A stretch of DNA of 64,000 bases from Phoronis australis (taxonomy: Eukaryota; Phoronida; Phoronidae), in assembly GCA_002633005.1 (NCBI GenBank), contig NMRA01000320.1, forward strand, positions 128,720-192,719. Direction: 5' to 3'. The notes below the pieces were generated by a model that saw nothing but the letters and a program-made list of their open reading frames with translations, did no database searches and was not told the origin of the DNA. Shown here piece by piece: positions 15,201 through 25,640 of the stretch (the first letter of the stretch is position 1; each line of letters starts with the position of its first letter). Position numbers and translations under genes: made by a program.

Positions 15201-18200
15201 TGGTTTCTGGTCTGTTTGTGAACCTTGGTATCTCATCATTAACATCGGTCACGACTATTTCAACATCAACGGTCTCACGGACTAGAACAGAAATAGACGA
15301 GACAATGTAATAATATTGAAAAACAGGAAGTAAAAAAACGAGAGCACCTGAATTGCTACTACATTCAAAGTCAATTTTTTAAAACATTGTCTTCACCAAA
15401 TGTGAAGCACATTTCTTCTGCTCTGCAAAGTGTTGTTTCGTGATGTTCACAGAAACACTTTGCAAAACAGAAAAACTATATTACAGAACTCAACTTCAAT
15501 GACAAGCAAGCACCACAACAGGTCAAGGTTCAACTTTACTTGATTAGAGCATGGCAACTTTTGAAGTCAACACAATGTGAAGCCAAGTGAAATTCAACAA
15601 GAGTCAAAAATCACAGTAGCTATAGGATGGCATAGGAGCATACTTGTGGTCCAACTTAAACACCTGCTTTTAAGATTGGAGGTTTTAGTGCACACAGTGA
15701 CATGGCACTAATTAGGTCAAGGAGAGGTAATAAACTTAAAACTTGAATACCGCAAGTAAGTGACTGTGAATCTTTCCGACCATGGTGGTATCACGTGTAA
15801 TAAGAAATTCTAACTCAAGAACTTAAACAATGGTGGCACAGCATGGGGCCTTAAAGTTTGCATACAATTCCATTCTGGAATATTTGTGTAATTTCCTCTT
15901 TGATTTATCAAAATTATGGTAAAGTTTCTTCAAAATCTTAACTATTTTTTATTTTTCAAATGCTCAGCGTATTGCCAAAACTGTTCAAAATTTCAGAGTG
16001 TTTGTTCAAGACAGCCGTAGAGTATAGTTTTCAAATGATTAAGAAAAATTGTCTTCTTCTTTGCTTGTGTTAAAAATTTTGATAAAAAAATATTTTTCTA
16101 TTCCGTCAATGTGTCTTAATCTGATGAAACTTTACCATATGTTCCTGCTATTTTCGCTCTAGCAGCAAGAAAAGAAGCTGCCTGTTCAGATGAACTTCTT
16201 AATGTTTTCAAATGTAACCTTATCTTTGACCATTACCAGACATAACCTTAGAGGGTGGAAATGTCAGAGTTCATAGGAGCACTTAAAACGTACACACATC
16301 TGCAGACATGTCATACACATGTGAGCCAAATGTCCAGTCATCAGAATTAAATACATAGGCTAGGTGACGAGTTAGCCAAACTGGGTTCAACCACATGAAT
16401 ACCACACTGCTGTAGTGTTCCTCAGTTTAAACAGAAGCTCCTCAACAGCACACAGGGAACTGAATGGTGCACCTTCTCTAATCCATTTTAGTAACTATCC
16501 AATTATACAGCAGTGTGTCTGAAGACACCAAACATTAAACCTTCAAGAAGGTATATATAAGTTGTGAGGAAAGTGTCATTTTCTTCATCATATATTCAAA
16601 AGTATCAAAAGCAAAAATTTAGAATGCCATGCTGACAGTAGTTTCACATTATTGGTACTATTAGTTTGAGGTTTTCAACACTAGGTGGTTAATTCACCAT
16701 AAAACACAATAAAGCACCACTCTGAGCCATCACAGATTCTGTAATCACAGGGAGATACAATAATTCTTTGAACACCACTAAACTGGCAGATACCAAGGGA
16801 TTGCACAACAGAACTATCTTCCAACTTTATCTATTGTGTTTTCACAACAAGCTGACAAAAGGGGCTTCAATGAAAATTCTTAACCAGAACATTTGTCTAT
16901 TGTGTTTATGAAGACAATATTGGCTACTGGCCCATTTAGAAACAAATTTATTGGATTTAACTGTCAAACCAATCAACTATCACTTCTTTGCAACCAAAAC
17001 ACCGGTTTTAACAAGACTTTGCAACATTTTTTATGAAAGCTTTTTGACATCAAAAATAGGTGCGTGGTTGGAATTTGATGATTTATTCACCTGCAACTTC
17101 TTGTGATATAATGAAAGGGACATTATTGGGTTTTTCAGTCAGAAAATGAATTTTCATGAATACAATGTTGGATGGTTAGACTTTGAAAGTTATTAGTTTT
17201 GACCAGAGCTACAAAAAAATTAAATCCGATGCTTTTGCGAGTTCATTACAAGTCGTCAACTCTCCCCGTTGCCTGCCAGACATTTGTTGAAATCAAGGCA
17301 GGTGACTATGCTAGTCAAGCATGTCTAAAACACTGATGATAGTTACAGTGCCAGTAGGTCCCTAACAACATTTCAACATGTCTACATTAAATTGCTACAA
17401 CCCATAACCAAGGCTCTCGTGACACAAAAAAGACAGACGCTCTATAACCATGAGTCAGAGTAATCCTGAAAAGTGGTAAAGCAAACCCCTGTCTCTAAGT
17501 AACACAATGCTTCAAAAATGTCAACAGCCTAAGGATTAAGTCACCCATATACTTGCTTTTGATATTCACATGTCAGGGCTGCCAAGTATTTGCACTGGGT
17601 TTCAGTACGAATTTAAAAAACAAATGAATGCATTTTTCCTCCTCATAACTGATAAGGTATCAGGTAACAGCAAGTTTGCAAGGACCAATAAATGAGATAA
17701 TAAGGACCTGTTTTACAGGCGGTAGGTTATTTATAAGACACTTAAAGACCGGGAAAAATTGCAAACATGCACGAAACTGTAAACGGCAGTAAGCTCCAAT
17801 TTTTAAGAAGCCAGGGATTCTAACAGAAGCTAGTCTTTAAACAGGAGCCAGTGATTCTAAAAAAAACCCTACCCTTCAAACAGAATCAAAATCCCTCAAA
17901 ACGTTTTGAGCAATTGAATAAGAGTCATCTTTCATGAAAAGATAAACAAGAGCAACCCAAAGCAACGAAATGTGCCCACCACTGCACCGCAAATGATTTG
18001 CATTCAGGCATGCTCATTAGTGTCACAAAATGGCCACTAGATGGCGCAGACTACGTCACACCTGTCCAAAAATGGGAAGACGTCACTGTTCTGGGAACCA
18101 TCACGTGGTCCAGTAAGATGTCTCGTGTGGAAGGATCGGAAAATGATCATTCACTTTCTCCAAGAAATCTACACTTGTCAAATGGAGACAGTGTCTACTG

Positions 18201-21200
18201 TTCCATGATTCGTGAATATTATCCTAACTTGGAACTAAAAGACTGCCGTCTCCTTCACAGAAACTAAAAACTGAATCCCCGAATTTCACAAAAATCCACC
18301 GATGAACTCTGAAGATACAGAAGTTGAAGGACGTCTCAATCTGAACTATGGTCTTAGCTGACTAAGACTGAAATTATGCCAGTTTTTGGCATAGTTGGCC
18401 ATTCTGCCTACATTTTCGCTACCTGTTACAAATTGAGAACACAAAACTACTGAATTTAGCCGAATGCACCTACATGTGAAGCCTGTGCTTACATGTGAAA
18501 CACAACAGCATGTGATTGCAAGCGAACCACTTGGGCAGTTTGAATTAACCAACAATTGGCACAAAAAACCTTTGAAAGCATACATAATTTTAATTTTTTG
18601 TACAAGGGCCTAGGTAAGCATCTAAATCCCAGGCGAGGTAATGAGTGAAATCCACTAGGCGAAAACCAACATGTTTTGCTAAATGANCCCAGGGCGGTTG
18701 CCTGTCGTAATAAGCGCCCATGTTCGGTTAACCGCCCACCCTGGATTTCTTGAAATTTCACGTTTAAGCGCCCGTGTCTGGTTAACCGCCCACCCCCCAA
18801 TTTTTTGGGTTTGCCAATTTAACCGCCCAGGGCGTTAACCCGAACGATTACGGTAAATCCCCGAATTTCACAAAAATCCACCGATGAACTCTGAAGATAC
18901 AGAAGTTGAAGGACGTCTCAATCTGAACTATGGTCTTAGCTGACTAAGACTGAAATTATGCCAGTTTTTGGCATAGTTGGCCATTCTGCCTACATTTTCG
19001 CTACCTGTTACAAATTGAGAACACAAAACTACTGAATTTAGCCGAATGCACCTACATGTGAAGCCTGTGCTTACATGTGAAACACAACAGCATGTGATTG
19101 CAAGCGAACCACTTGGGCAGTTTGAATTAACCAACAATTGGCACAAAAAACCTTTGAAAGCATACATAATTTTAATTTTTTGTACAAGGGCCTAGGTAAG
19201 CATCTAAATCCCAGGCGAGGTAATGAGTGAAATCCACTAGGCGAAAACCAACATGTTTTGCTAAATGATTCCCTGGTCGAAAACAATATGTTCACTGTAA
19301 GTGGTTAAAGTAAAATTATGTAGACAATCACCTCCGAAGGCAGTTAGTTTGATCAATGACTTTTGATTCAAGTTCAACAAATTGTTTTCTTAACAGGATC
19401 AATGAAGTCGCACCTATAGCTGCAATTGTTTAGGAATGAAAAACGGCAAAGACTTGGCATGGCTTCCAAACAGAATCCATTTAGTAACAAAAGGGTTTAG
19501 CACGTCAATATTACCCTGTGAATATAGGGGCGGAAAAAGCATTGTTTGAATCGAACAAAACATTCCAGCTAGATCGTTTAATTTCAAACTGAAATATGCC
19601 ATAAAAACTTGTCAACCAATCTCAACACAGGGACGGACCACAACCAATCTCAACACAGGGTTGGACCACAACACTAGAGGAGAAAAACAGTGAATAACAA
19701 GTAATGAGCATGTGTAAAGTTCACAAGAGCTGCCCACTGCCTGGCTGATAGGACCTGAAACAGCATACCTAGTACATGAGTCAAAGGTATTGGGTCATAC
19801 CCCACTGACAACAGATAATGACATAGGTAATGTAAGGTATATCCTTGGTAAACAAATTAAGACAAGCTGTATTCACCAAGAAGGCCTGGTAATGACAAAT
19901 AAGCACTCATAACCACTGAAGCATATTTCAACATAAAAACCTTTGTCCAATGAGTTACATCACAAAAGAATCCACCTATTAGGTACATCATAAATGTACA
20001 AGAACTCCATAAAATATGGCAAAAATTCCTGTTTGGCCAATCTCAATTTTGGAACACCGAAATCCAAGTTGAAATTGAATTTTCTTGATTCTGAAGACTG
20101 AGACACGGGCAGTTTTGGTGCTCACAATATTTCTAAAAATTTTTTCTCCTAATAATTGACTTGTCAGTTCTTAAAATTTGTAGAAAATAGCAGCCAATGC
20201 AATATTGTCATGTATCCTATCAAGGTGAATGACTACCATTCGATGACCCTAATCTTGAATTTGGAACGACCAACATAGCTCGATTTGGTACAAGCTCTGA
20301 CCTTGAGCAAAATGAAAAATCCTTCACTGTCTCAAAGTGGAGAATTTTTACTGCAGTATTTCATTCTTGTGTATTGATATGGAGACAGACAACAAGATCT
20401 ATACACAAAACATCTAGGAAATCCCATCACCATACCACAGGCTCACAGGAAAAAATAGAAACATCAGTAAATAAAAAACCATAAATGAGAAAGACAGTAT
20501 ATGGAGGTTTCTGTCTACTTTAATCAACAGGTTTTTAGAATGGATGGCAGTGCCAACAAAATCACTGTTTTAAAGACAGCTTTTATTATATAATTAACAA
20601 GGAATTCAATCCTCAGATGTCTACTGTAATTGAATCAATTACTGCTTCTTGTAGGTCTTCAGAGGAAGCTGAGACCACAGATCAAACAAGTAATAAACAA
20701 TTTCCTAATGAGCATTGTGTAACCTAGCCCCACAGGACACAGATTAAGAGGGGGGGGCTGAAATGTCCACCATACCAGGGGCACATTGTTAATGTACTGA
20801 GAAAACAGGTTTGTCACATGAGCACATTAAGTTCAGTTGGACCCTGGAAAAATGGCAACGAGAAGTGGCTTATTGTATGCATATGAAACTTTCAGATTCT
20901 GTGCACTGTTTTCCAAAATGCCCTTAGGAATTATTTTGAAAACAAGGCGTCTGAATATCGACCCATTTCCCCACGAAAAATACTTAAAAATCATGTGAAA
21001 TTCCAAATCAAGCCCAAAAGTTCCCATCTATTAATTAAAAGTTCCAATCAATGTTAGATCCTCTTATGGCTACTTGAGACAAGGAACGCTGTTATGAGAG
21101 TTGGTGACCACTGACCAGGTGCTGACTGGGGGGAAGTGAGGGTCCTGAGAAATGTTTCACAACGCACTACGGGGTATCAGAATAAGATTTTTATGAAAAA

Positions 21201-24200
21201 ATTAAAAAGCTGCATAAACGAAAATGAAATAACTTTGAAACTGCAACAGTTTTTCTTAAGATTTCATCTTAAACATACATCAAACATGGTATTGACACAA
21301 CACTTTCACTAGATATCAAAGTACATTTTTGCTAACATACCAAACAATGGGAGAAGATTGGTATAAAGTCAAAAATCACATCCTACAGGCCGTCTTCTTT
21401 CAGAAAACATATTTTTTACTATGTTCTTGTCAATAAGCTATTACATAACCGTTAAATATTAGCAGAAGAAGTTTGGCCGGCTTGTTCCCATTTTCTGAAC
21501 TACAAGACGGTTTTCAAGAAATCATGTATACATCCTGAAATATTAACGATAGGGAACTAATGGTAAATACAAAAACCCTTATGTGAACCTCAGTGTGAGT
21601 AAATATTTCAAAGTGCTCAAAAATTTAACAAGCCAGTCAATTCAAATACACCACAGCAAATAGTTTTCAAAAGCAACAAATTGATTTTAAGTTCCCAGGC
21701 ATACAATGGCAATTGGCAGTAACTACCATACTACCTTACTTGTCAAAGTTTATGCCCACAGTGCTAGACTGAGTGTTTAAAAAATCACGGGGTGTGGTTA
21801 AGACAAGTACGGACATCTAAAAACAAATTTTTGAGAAGTCATGGTGGTTTTTTACTAGAATGGTCGATTGGTAATTTTTTATCAGAATGGTAGCTTCTTT
21901 CACACAAACACCAAGACAAGAAGTATAATACATAAGCAGGAGAGTCAAACTACAGAACCATTTCACACTTCCTAAATGCAACAAGTGGGAAATTTTCTGT
22001 CCTAATATTGCATAATGCAGCAGAAGCTGGCTGTTTATAACACAAAGGTAAGTAAGGGAATGGAGTATTTTTCAGGAGCTAAGATTCTCAAGATTCCGCT
22101 GTTGTTCAGGGGGAAGGGGTACAGATGTTGGACATTTTGTGGGTGGGCCACTACAATGAACATGGGTGTTAGCTAGGACAAATACAGTAACAACTGAGCT
22201 TACATAATGACTAACAGCCAGAAGGAGTTAGCAGGCCTGTACTAATGTATCAGAAATGTCATGGCAACTCTTTTTCTGACTTTCTTACAGTCTATGTCAG
22301 TCCTAAACAAGAAGATTGATAATGCCTGGAACACAGCGACCTTTCAAACAAAACCTAACATTTCAATGTTGGACTGTATGTGACTTTTCACTAATAACAA
22401 TTGCCACTGAACCAAAAATTTGGTCTGCCATTGTCTGCAAGGCTTCTACTATGTTACTGAACAAAAAACCACCACCCCTATAAAAACAATAGAGGCTGCG
22501 CATAGCATATTTCAAAAGCAGCACAGACCTAGTCATACTGTTAAACAAACATTATGGTCTCTTCATAGTCCACTCACAACTTTGGCAGACAGAGGAATGA
22601 CTTCATTAACTCCATAAAACATGCCATTGACTGAGAGCAGCTATTCAATTGGTGAGGGTGAGGCCAGACAAGACAGGAAAACATATGACAAGATGTTCCA
22701 ATTATATCTTTATACCTTATCTCTTCCTGATAATATCTAAGCTAATTTCAGCAACAGAGCGAATCAGACTGTTCTACATAAAGCTAAATTCCATATCCTA
22801 AAATTTAACAACATAAGGAGATGATATTTTTAAAACAAGAAGATGGAAAGTAACTCTTTCATATACGTTTTTGTGTTTTCAACAATACTGGAAATTTTAC
22901 TGTAAATAGACAACAGCTTCTTGTACGTATTAAATGACAACAGAAACTGCTTTTAAAAACAAGTAAACGGAAAGTTGCGCTTAAACACTATTTTCAGCAA
23001 CAAAGACTGGAAGCCATTTTCAGCTGTTCAGCAAACATGCCAGGGAATCCTTTTGCTTAAGTGCTCAAGAGAGGGAAATGAGGATTTAAATATTATCTCA
23101 GATGACCAACATATGGCATGGGTATACTGGAAATAGATGTTGATTGCCTTTGGCCTGCTAGCCAATTGACTGTTATGGAAGATTGTGTAGGGAACAAGTA
23201 TAATTTAATAAGAGTTAATTGATTACTATGCCAATTACAAATCAATTACACCTCTCAAGTAGCCAGCCATTAGCTTTAAAAACATTTATGGAATTCGTAA
23301 GCCTCATACACTGGTCTTAAATTTTCTAATATTCAATTTTTTCTATACTACAAAGCAGTATTGAAGCACGATTTGTGAGTGAAACAAACAACGTTTACGA
23401 AAATAAAAAACTAATCACAGCCCTCTGGTGTTTGCCTAACAATTTGGACTAATGTCTACTTCCTTTAGCATTCGGAGCACGTTGTTGTGTGCAATATTGT
23501 AGTAACTTGGATTTTTACCCAGTCGCCAAACACTGGCAAGCAATTACTTTAAAAAGTTGAGCGACTTGATGCATTTAGGACACATTCGATTGAGGGCATG
23601 ATAGAAACAATGTATGAATGGTGCTGGAAACAACTTCTCCAGGAAACTTCACTAATACTTCACAAGAATGACAATGTCTGCCACAAACTGGGCATACAAA
23701 TGTGATTTATAATGAAAATCTTTTTGTCTTAAAATATATTCCTAGGTCATCCACAGCAGGGGTTACTACCATTACTAATTTCGGAAGGCACAGAAGCCAA
23801 CAAACCATGGTTTTCCTACATATGGTAACCATGGAAGTTTTACAATGCATTTCTAAATGACCTAAAATGAAATAGCTCACTTTTTACTTTAATGCAGTAA
23901 AAAATGTTCAGAAAATCCTTTTATATGATCTTCGGTTGATGTGTAACCTTTCAATTTCAATTCTGATGGCGCCTTAACAAAAGAGTGATTTTTTTAATCC
24001 ATTCCAGTAAGATTCTGGAGAAAAGTACAACTACAAATAACAACCATAATTTTAGAGATAACATGTTCAGAAGTTGGTCAAATTTTTCACATTCCATTCT
24101 TAAGTTTTTTCACCTTTGGATTCTCGCAACACTAAAATTAGGAAATTGCAAAAACAAATTCACAGTGTTCATTAGAAATAAATCCATCTATTTCAAGTGA

Positions 24201-25499
24201 ATGAACAGTACTCAGGCAATATCAAAGAGTAGACAGAAGCAGTTTCAACATGACATACTTACAATTGGAATCGGAGTCTCGTTTGATCACCACATTCAGA
24301 AGGTAACCCTTTCTGTTTTGGCTCAAATTAGGTGCAGATTCATAGTCCAATTTCTTTCCAGACTTCAATGACAAGTCACCATTTTGGTTGTTGAGATCGA
24401 AGAGATCGCTTGCAGTCATGGTAAACCGATTCAGGTTGCTTACAGAGGGCGCTTCAACACGGACAAGCAATCCTGGTGACTGGTCCTCACGAACCTGATG
24501 TGTTTTGACAGCATCCGCTCTACGATGACGGCTCAATACTTTTGGTTGATATCTCAGATTACCTTCACTGTTGACTTCGATGCTGATTAACGCTTTCGTG
24601 ACATGACCAACAGAATCGGTGACAGAAACAGGAAGCTGATAAGTTTTATCCATCAAAGCTTTTTTATTCTTAACAATAACATTTCCTGTGTCGGACTCCA
24701 CTTCAAAAATCAAACTATGATCAACCAATCGAAATAAAAGCTTGTCATTTGCATCCATGTCAAAGGCCTTAAGAGTTAAAGCAACATTAGTGTCTGGAAT
24801 GTCTGATGGTTTGACAGTATAAATAAAATTCCCAAAAGCTGGAAAGTTGTCATTGTCATCAACAACGATGATGGAGATTGTTGTCTGAGCAGTTTCCCAT
24901 GTGTCTCGATTAGACGCCTGGACTTTAAATTTGTAGTGTGAAGTTAATTCACGGTCCAAAGACTGTGTCGCTTTTACCTGAACACTATTTCCATTAACTT
25001 CTAAAACAAACGGTAATGATTTTTCAGTAACAATGGAGAATGTGACTTTATCACTGAATCCCTGTGATTTCACAGAGATATCAAGTCCCGAAGCAATGGT
25101 ATTTTCAGGTTCATTTTCTTTGATGGTTCCAGTGTATGTTGATTGTTGGAAGACTAACACATTACCACTGCTAATAACATGAATGCTGATATACTCCTTC
25201 CAAGTGCTTGTTCCATCTGTCGCATCAAGACACATACTTAAAAATTTGTCAGCAAGTTCTGATATGTCTTGCGTGGTAATTAGGTCATCCACGTCTGTCA
25301 ATGTGAAAAACTTTGACAGTTCCTTACTCAGCTCATCGCCAAGTGAATATTTTACCCCCGATTCCGCTAGAGATAATATAATGTGTCCCGGGTCTGCATC
25401 CTGTGGAACTGTCGCACGCCTCATGCTTTTAGCGAATGAGAATACAACGCCGAAATGCAAGGCTGTAAAAAACACAAGCCCCTTCAGCAAAGCGGCCAT
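71..25499 (-). CDS. Large non-classical cadherin, 5' 19 exons (gene level; 3' end outside window)
   Basis: Spliced gene on the minus strand, exons listed separately. The joined reading frame is 1,685 codons with no stop, and the phase agrees at all 18 junctions. Seen: an N-terminal signal peptide, then about 15 EC repeats. Calcium-linker motifs of the DxNDN type followed by PxF recur (VVDDNDNFPAF, TDVNDEIPRF, VVDENDNDPSF, IEDINDNPPKF, LIDKNDEVPVF, NDLNDNAPTF, IEDTNDNAPVF, IDINDNTPVF, SDINDNPPKF). LDRE-type and DxD/A-T/S-D motifs also recur. Several linkers are degenerate (KVGERAPQF, FNEGNFKPPVW, IDDVNTPPYF). Family knowledge: EC repeats are calcium-stiffened adhesion modules outside the cell. 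Inference: a Fat/Dachsous/CDH23-like giant cadherin. The class cannot be set because the membrane and cytoplasmic parts lie beyond the left edge. Introns not listed separately hold no further coding sequence that I can see. Confidence 0.93.
864..1079 (-). CDS. Cadherin exon 18
   Basis: Acceptor cttgtag, donor gtaaga. Encodes TTVMSVSATDADEGVNAELI, LDRESTPQLTVIVVATDKGS. Confidence 0.9.
1600..1930 (-). CDS. Cadherin exon 17
   Basis: Acceptor ctccgcag. The donor at 1599 (gttagt) keeps the frame; an upstream gtaggt four bases earlier in the transcript does not. Encodes VSATDADKDRASLTKIWYKL, an EC body and linker IDINDNTPVFNQ, ending QVPEGSPV. Confidence 0.9.
2598..2768 (-). CDS. Cadherin exon 16
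   Basis: Acceptor attttcag, donor gtgagt; 57 codons, phase 0. Encodes YTLNYQVSDTKN, linker IEDTNDNAPVFTKDLYEV and NIVEEDPTSIGNVIVT, which joins directly to VSATDADKD of the next exon. Confidence 0.9.
3041..3290. repeat. 55-bp minisatellite with internal hairpin, 4-5 copies
   Basis: Unit starts GCCCAGACAATAATACAAAG; starts at 3041, 3096, 3151, 3206 and 3261 give an exact 55-bp period. Copies are nearly identical; the last is diverged and partial. Each unit holds the inverted pair AATAATACAA / TTGTATTATT around a 12-nt loop. Lies in the intron between cadherin exons 15 and 16. Confidence 0.95.
4421..4672. mobile_element. Possible short MITE-like element
   Basis: Left end AGGGTCCGTTTCATGA is matched, inverted and imperfectly, by the right end (reverse complement AGGAGCCGGTTTCATGA). 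Span about 250 bp, no coding capacity. Target duplication not clear. Confidence 0.4.
4889..5016 (-). CDS. Cadherin exon 15
   Basis: Acceptor ctttcag, donor gtgaga. Encodes HQLTYSITGGTTGYDRFF, VDPQTGTISNKIGLDYEG. Confidence 0.9.
5282..5422 (-). CDS. Cadherin exon 14
   Basis: Acceptor tcttacag, donor gtaagt. Encodes canonical linker NINDLNDNAPTFAQTRYD and IEENAIQSSIIRVTADDADT. Confidence 0.9.
6089..6263 (-). CDS. Cadherin exon 13
   Basis: Acceptor catcgcag, donor gtgagt. Encodes VSYSIVPNVGSSDKFEMRDG, DVFDREATAKYSIQIKASDG. Confidence 0.9.
6437..6665. repeat. 44-bp minisatellite, about 5 copies
   Basis: Units begin at 6437, 6481, 6525, 6569 and 6613 and share GTGTGAATGGGCTGACAGCC. Each includes the palindrome GGGCTgacAGCCC. 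Intronic, between cadherin exons 12 and 13. The open frames through it are an effect of the repeat, since 44 is not a multiple of three and the peptide shifts frame each unit. Confidence 0.95.
6900..7115 (-). CDS. Cadherin exon 12
   Basis: Acceptor tttctag, donor gtttgt; 72 codons, phase 0. Encodes linker INLIDKNDEVPVFDG and the next EC (VTVNENAPIGASVTGIIQ, ASDEDKTQPFNT). Confidence 0.9.
7426..7605. repeat. Second 44-bp minisatellite, about 4 copies
   Basis: Units at 7426, 7470, 7514 and 7558 share AACAGGAAGCACATCCCAAC. Each includes the palindrome CTCATACgaGTATGAG. Unrelated in sequence to the 44-bp array at 6437 but with the same period. Intronic, between cadherin exons 11 and 12. Confidence 0.93.
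7648..7826 (-). CDS. Cadherin exon 11
   Basis: Acceptor tttatcag, donor gtaagt. Encodes the middle of an EC (NTGGLLSYYIQPGETPETN, LLVGQHLDYEKVSQYKIRL). Phase-compatible with exons 10 and 12. Confidence 0.88.
8481..8673 (-). CDS. Cadherin exon 10
   Basis: Acceptor ctttcag, donor gttagt. Encodes EDYRLKVKATDKGVNPRA, then a degenerate linker (FNEGNFKPPVW) lacking the Asp ligands, then TVSELVNRQYEVASYT. Confidence 0.9.
9271..9726 (-). CDS. Cadherin exon 9
   Basis: Acceptor tgctcag, donor gtaagt; 152 codons, phase 0 at both ends. Encodes one full canonical EC (VKAVDDDRGNNARLSYSL, RLTVKATDNANQ), linker IEDINDNPPKFE, and most of the next (IKAGDADTGVNGEIEYSI). Confidence 0.93.
10267..10541 (-). CDS. 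Cadherin exon 8
   Basis: Acceptor catttcag, donor gtacat. Encodes an EC with a Ser/Asn/Cys-rich insertion (GSCCNPSSSSPTVTNTNSS) and a linker with the motif altered to IDDVNTPPYF, then VMEGQIPGQFIIQ. The paired cysteines and Ser-rich loop are unusual for an EC. Confidence 0.9.
11536..11792 (-). CDS. Cadherin exon 7
   Basis: Acceptor atttgtag, donor gtaagg. Encodes PLDYDFQPNHQYLFTVNVVD, a linker (KNVNDLAPYF) and the next repeat up to RLQARDLDGDGVRFEL. Confidence 0.9.
12061..12163 (-). CDS. Cadherin exon 6
   Basis: Acceptor tttttcag, donor gtatgt. Encodes an EC core (VTAQDRDSGVNSELTYS, FNITNQGVILVNK). Smallest exon of the gene. Confidence 0.9.
12196..12300. repeat. CAA/CAG-rich simple sequence
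   Basis: Plus-strand CAGCAGCAACAG and CAACAACAACAA runs just upstream of the exon 6 acceptor. Low-complexity intronic sequence. Confidence 0.8.
12799..12910 (-). CDS. Cadherin exon 5
   Basis: Acceptor ctatctag, donor gtaagc. Encodes the calcium-linker VTVVDENDNDPSFEL and the next repeat start (AVNEDIDLGSPVTT). Shorter than the 60-codon cutoff of most ORF scans, found by linking phases. Confidence 0.9.
13530..13740 (-). CDS. Cadherin exon 4
   Basis: Acceptor cttttcag, donor gtgagt. Encodes most of one EC (VTTIRAKSFQSRPLVYELL, ENILERSYSLTVTAKEQG). Phase matches exon 3 only when the gtgagt donor of exon 3 is used. Confidence 0.9.
14084..14324 (-). CDS. Cadherin exon 3
   Basis: Acceptor gatccag, donor gtgagt. 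Encodes the second half of an EC (DGDSANFNLNPTTGWI, YKLKVYAQDEG), a degenerate linker (VGERAPQF) and the start of the next repeat (VKEDQKVNTL). A donor-like gt 11 nt upstream (caggtc / aaggtc) would break the frame with exon 4. The gtgagt donor at 14083 restores it. Confidence 0.9.
15096..15281 (-). CDS. Cadherin exon 2
   Basis: Acceptor ttctag, donor gtatat; enters and leaves with one carried base. Joins exon 1 as SNF-RETVDVEIVVTDVNDEIPRF, completing an EC linker and starting the next repeat (QLSATDPDTTSKVMFYME). The join crosses the 9-kb first intron; frame and cadherin pattern both fit. Confidence 0.9.
15408..15475. repeat. Short hairpin in cadherin intron 1
   Basis: CTGCAAAGTGTT is mirrored by AACACTTTGCA about 30 nt on, giving an 11-bp stem. 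Could be the core of a small palindromic element. Confidence 0.45.
18274..18686. repeat. 413-bp duplicated block, copy A
   Basis: Appears identical to 18856-19268 by reading. Ends at the single N at 18687. See copy B. Confidence 0.9.
18688..18855. repeat. GC-rich spacer with repeated TTAACCGCCCA motif
   Basis: Lies between the N and copy B. Contains GGTTAACCGCCCACCC twice and AAGCGCCC twice, plus more GTTAACC and GGGCG matches. Base composition differs sharply from the surrounding AT-rich DNA. A weak relative (TAAGTGCCCAAGCGCTTA) is near 63419. Probably a dispersed repeat fragment. Confidence 0.6.
18856..19268. repeat. 413-bp duplicated block, copy B
   Basis: Direct repeat of 18274-18686. 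The flanks diverge immediately on both sides. With an N at the junction, an assembly artefact or unresolved haplotype is more likely than a real duplication. Confidence 0.9.
19613..19672. repeat. Two-copy 28-bp direct repeat
   Basis: AACCAATCTCAACACAGGG occurs twice in tandem, each followed by a near-identical GGACCACA stretch. Intronic. Confidence 0.7.
24263..25499 (-). CDS. Cadherin exon 1: signal peptide, degenerate N-terminal ECs, RHRR site
   Basis: The start ATG at 25499 has A at -3 and G at +4 and follows an in-frame 5'UTR. It encodes 412 codons plus 1 nt; the donor is gtaagt. Residues 1-24 form a signal peptide (hydrophobic stretch LLKGLVFFTALHFGVVFSFA). Residues 26-115 are a degenerate EC-like segment. 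Residues 116-222 form an EC with LDRE at 181-184 and DDNDN at 214-218. Residues 223-313 form an EC with a weak linker. Residues 324-327 are RHRR, a furin-type motif, followed by the start of the next EC (VREDQSPG). This exon is far longer than any other in the gene (1,237 nt against 103-456 nt). Confidence 0.93.
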
Positions 25500-25640
25500 C
25501 TTGGAATTTTTCTGAGAACTTGCCGTAGTTTTTCGGCTGTTTATCGCCGACAGAATCCGCTATTCAACACATGAAGACGCTAGTATCCATTCGTAATAAT
25601 GTCATTCCGAGTAGTATAAATTTTGAATAATTTATACAGG
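25500..25640 (-). promoter_or_regulatory. Cadherin 5'UTR and candidate TATA element
   Basis: On the minus strand a TATAAAT sits at about 25636-25630, roughly 130 nt upstream of the start ATG. A second AT-rich stretch is at 25620-25610. Position suits a core promoter with a short 5'UTR, but AT-rich DNA gives such matches by chance. No other promoter signal seen. Confidence 0.25.

Larger units (their letters stand above)
15282..24262. other. Cadherin intron 1 (about 9 kb), no coding sequence seen
   Basis: Bounded by the exon 1 donor and exon 2 acceptor. Contains a short hairpin near 15440, part of a dispersed repeat near 18000-18320, and the duplicated block around the N at 18687. I found no exon that would fit the phase. 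Confidence 0.6.

Noticed and set aside
18346-19295. Two identical 79-residue open frames
   Set aside because: They lie in the duplicated block around the N, inside a cadherin intron, with no recognisable protein character.
25183-25515. Plus-strand open frame of 110 codons opposite cadherin exon 1
   Set aside because: Antisense shadow of a well-supported coding exon.
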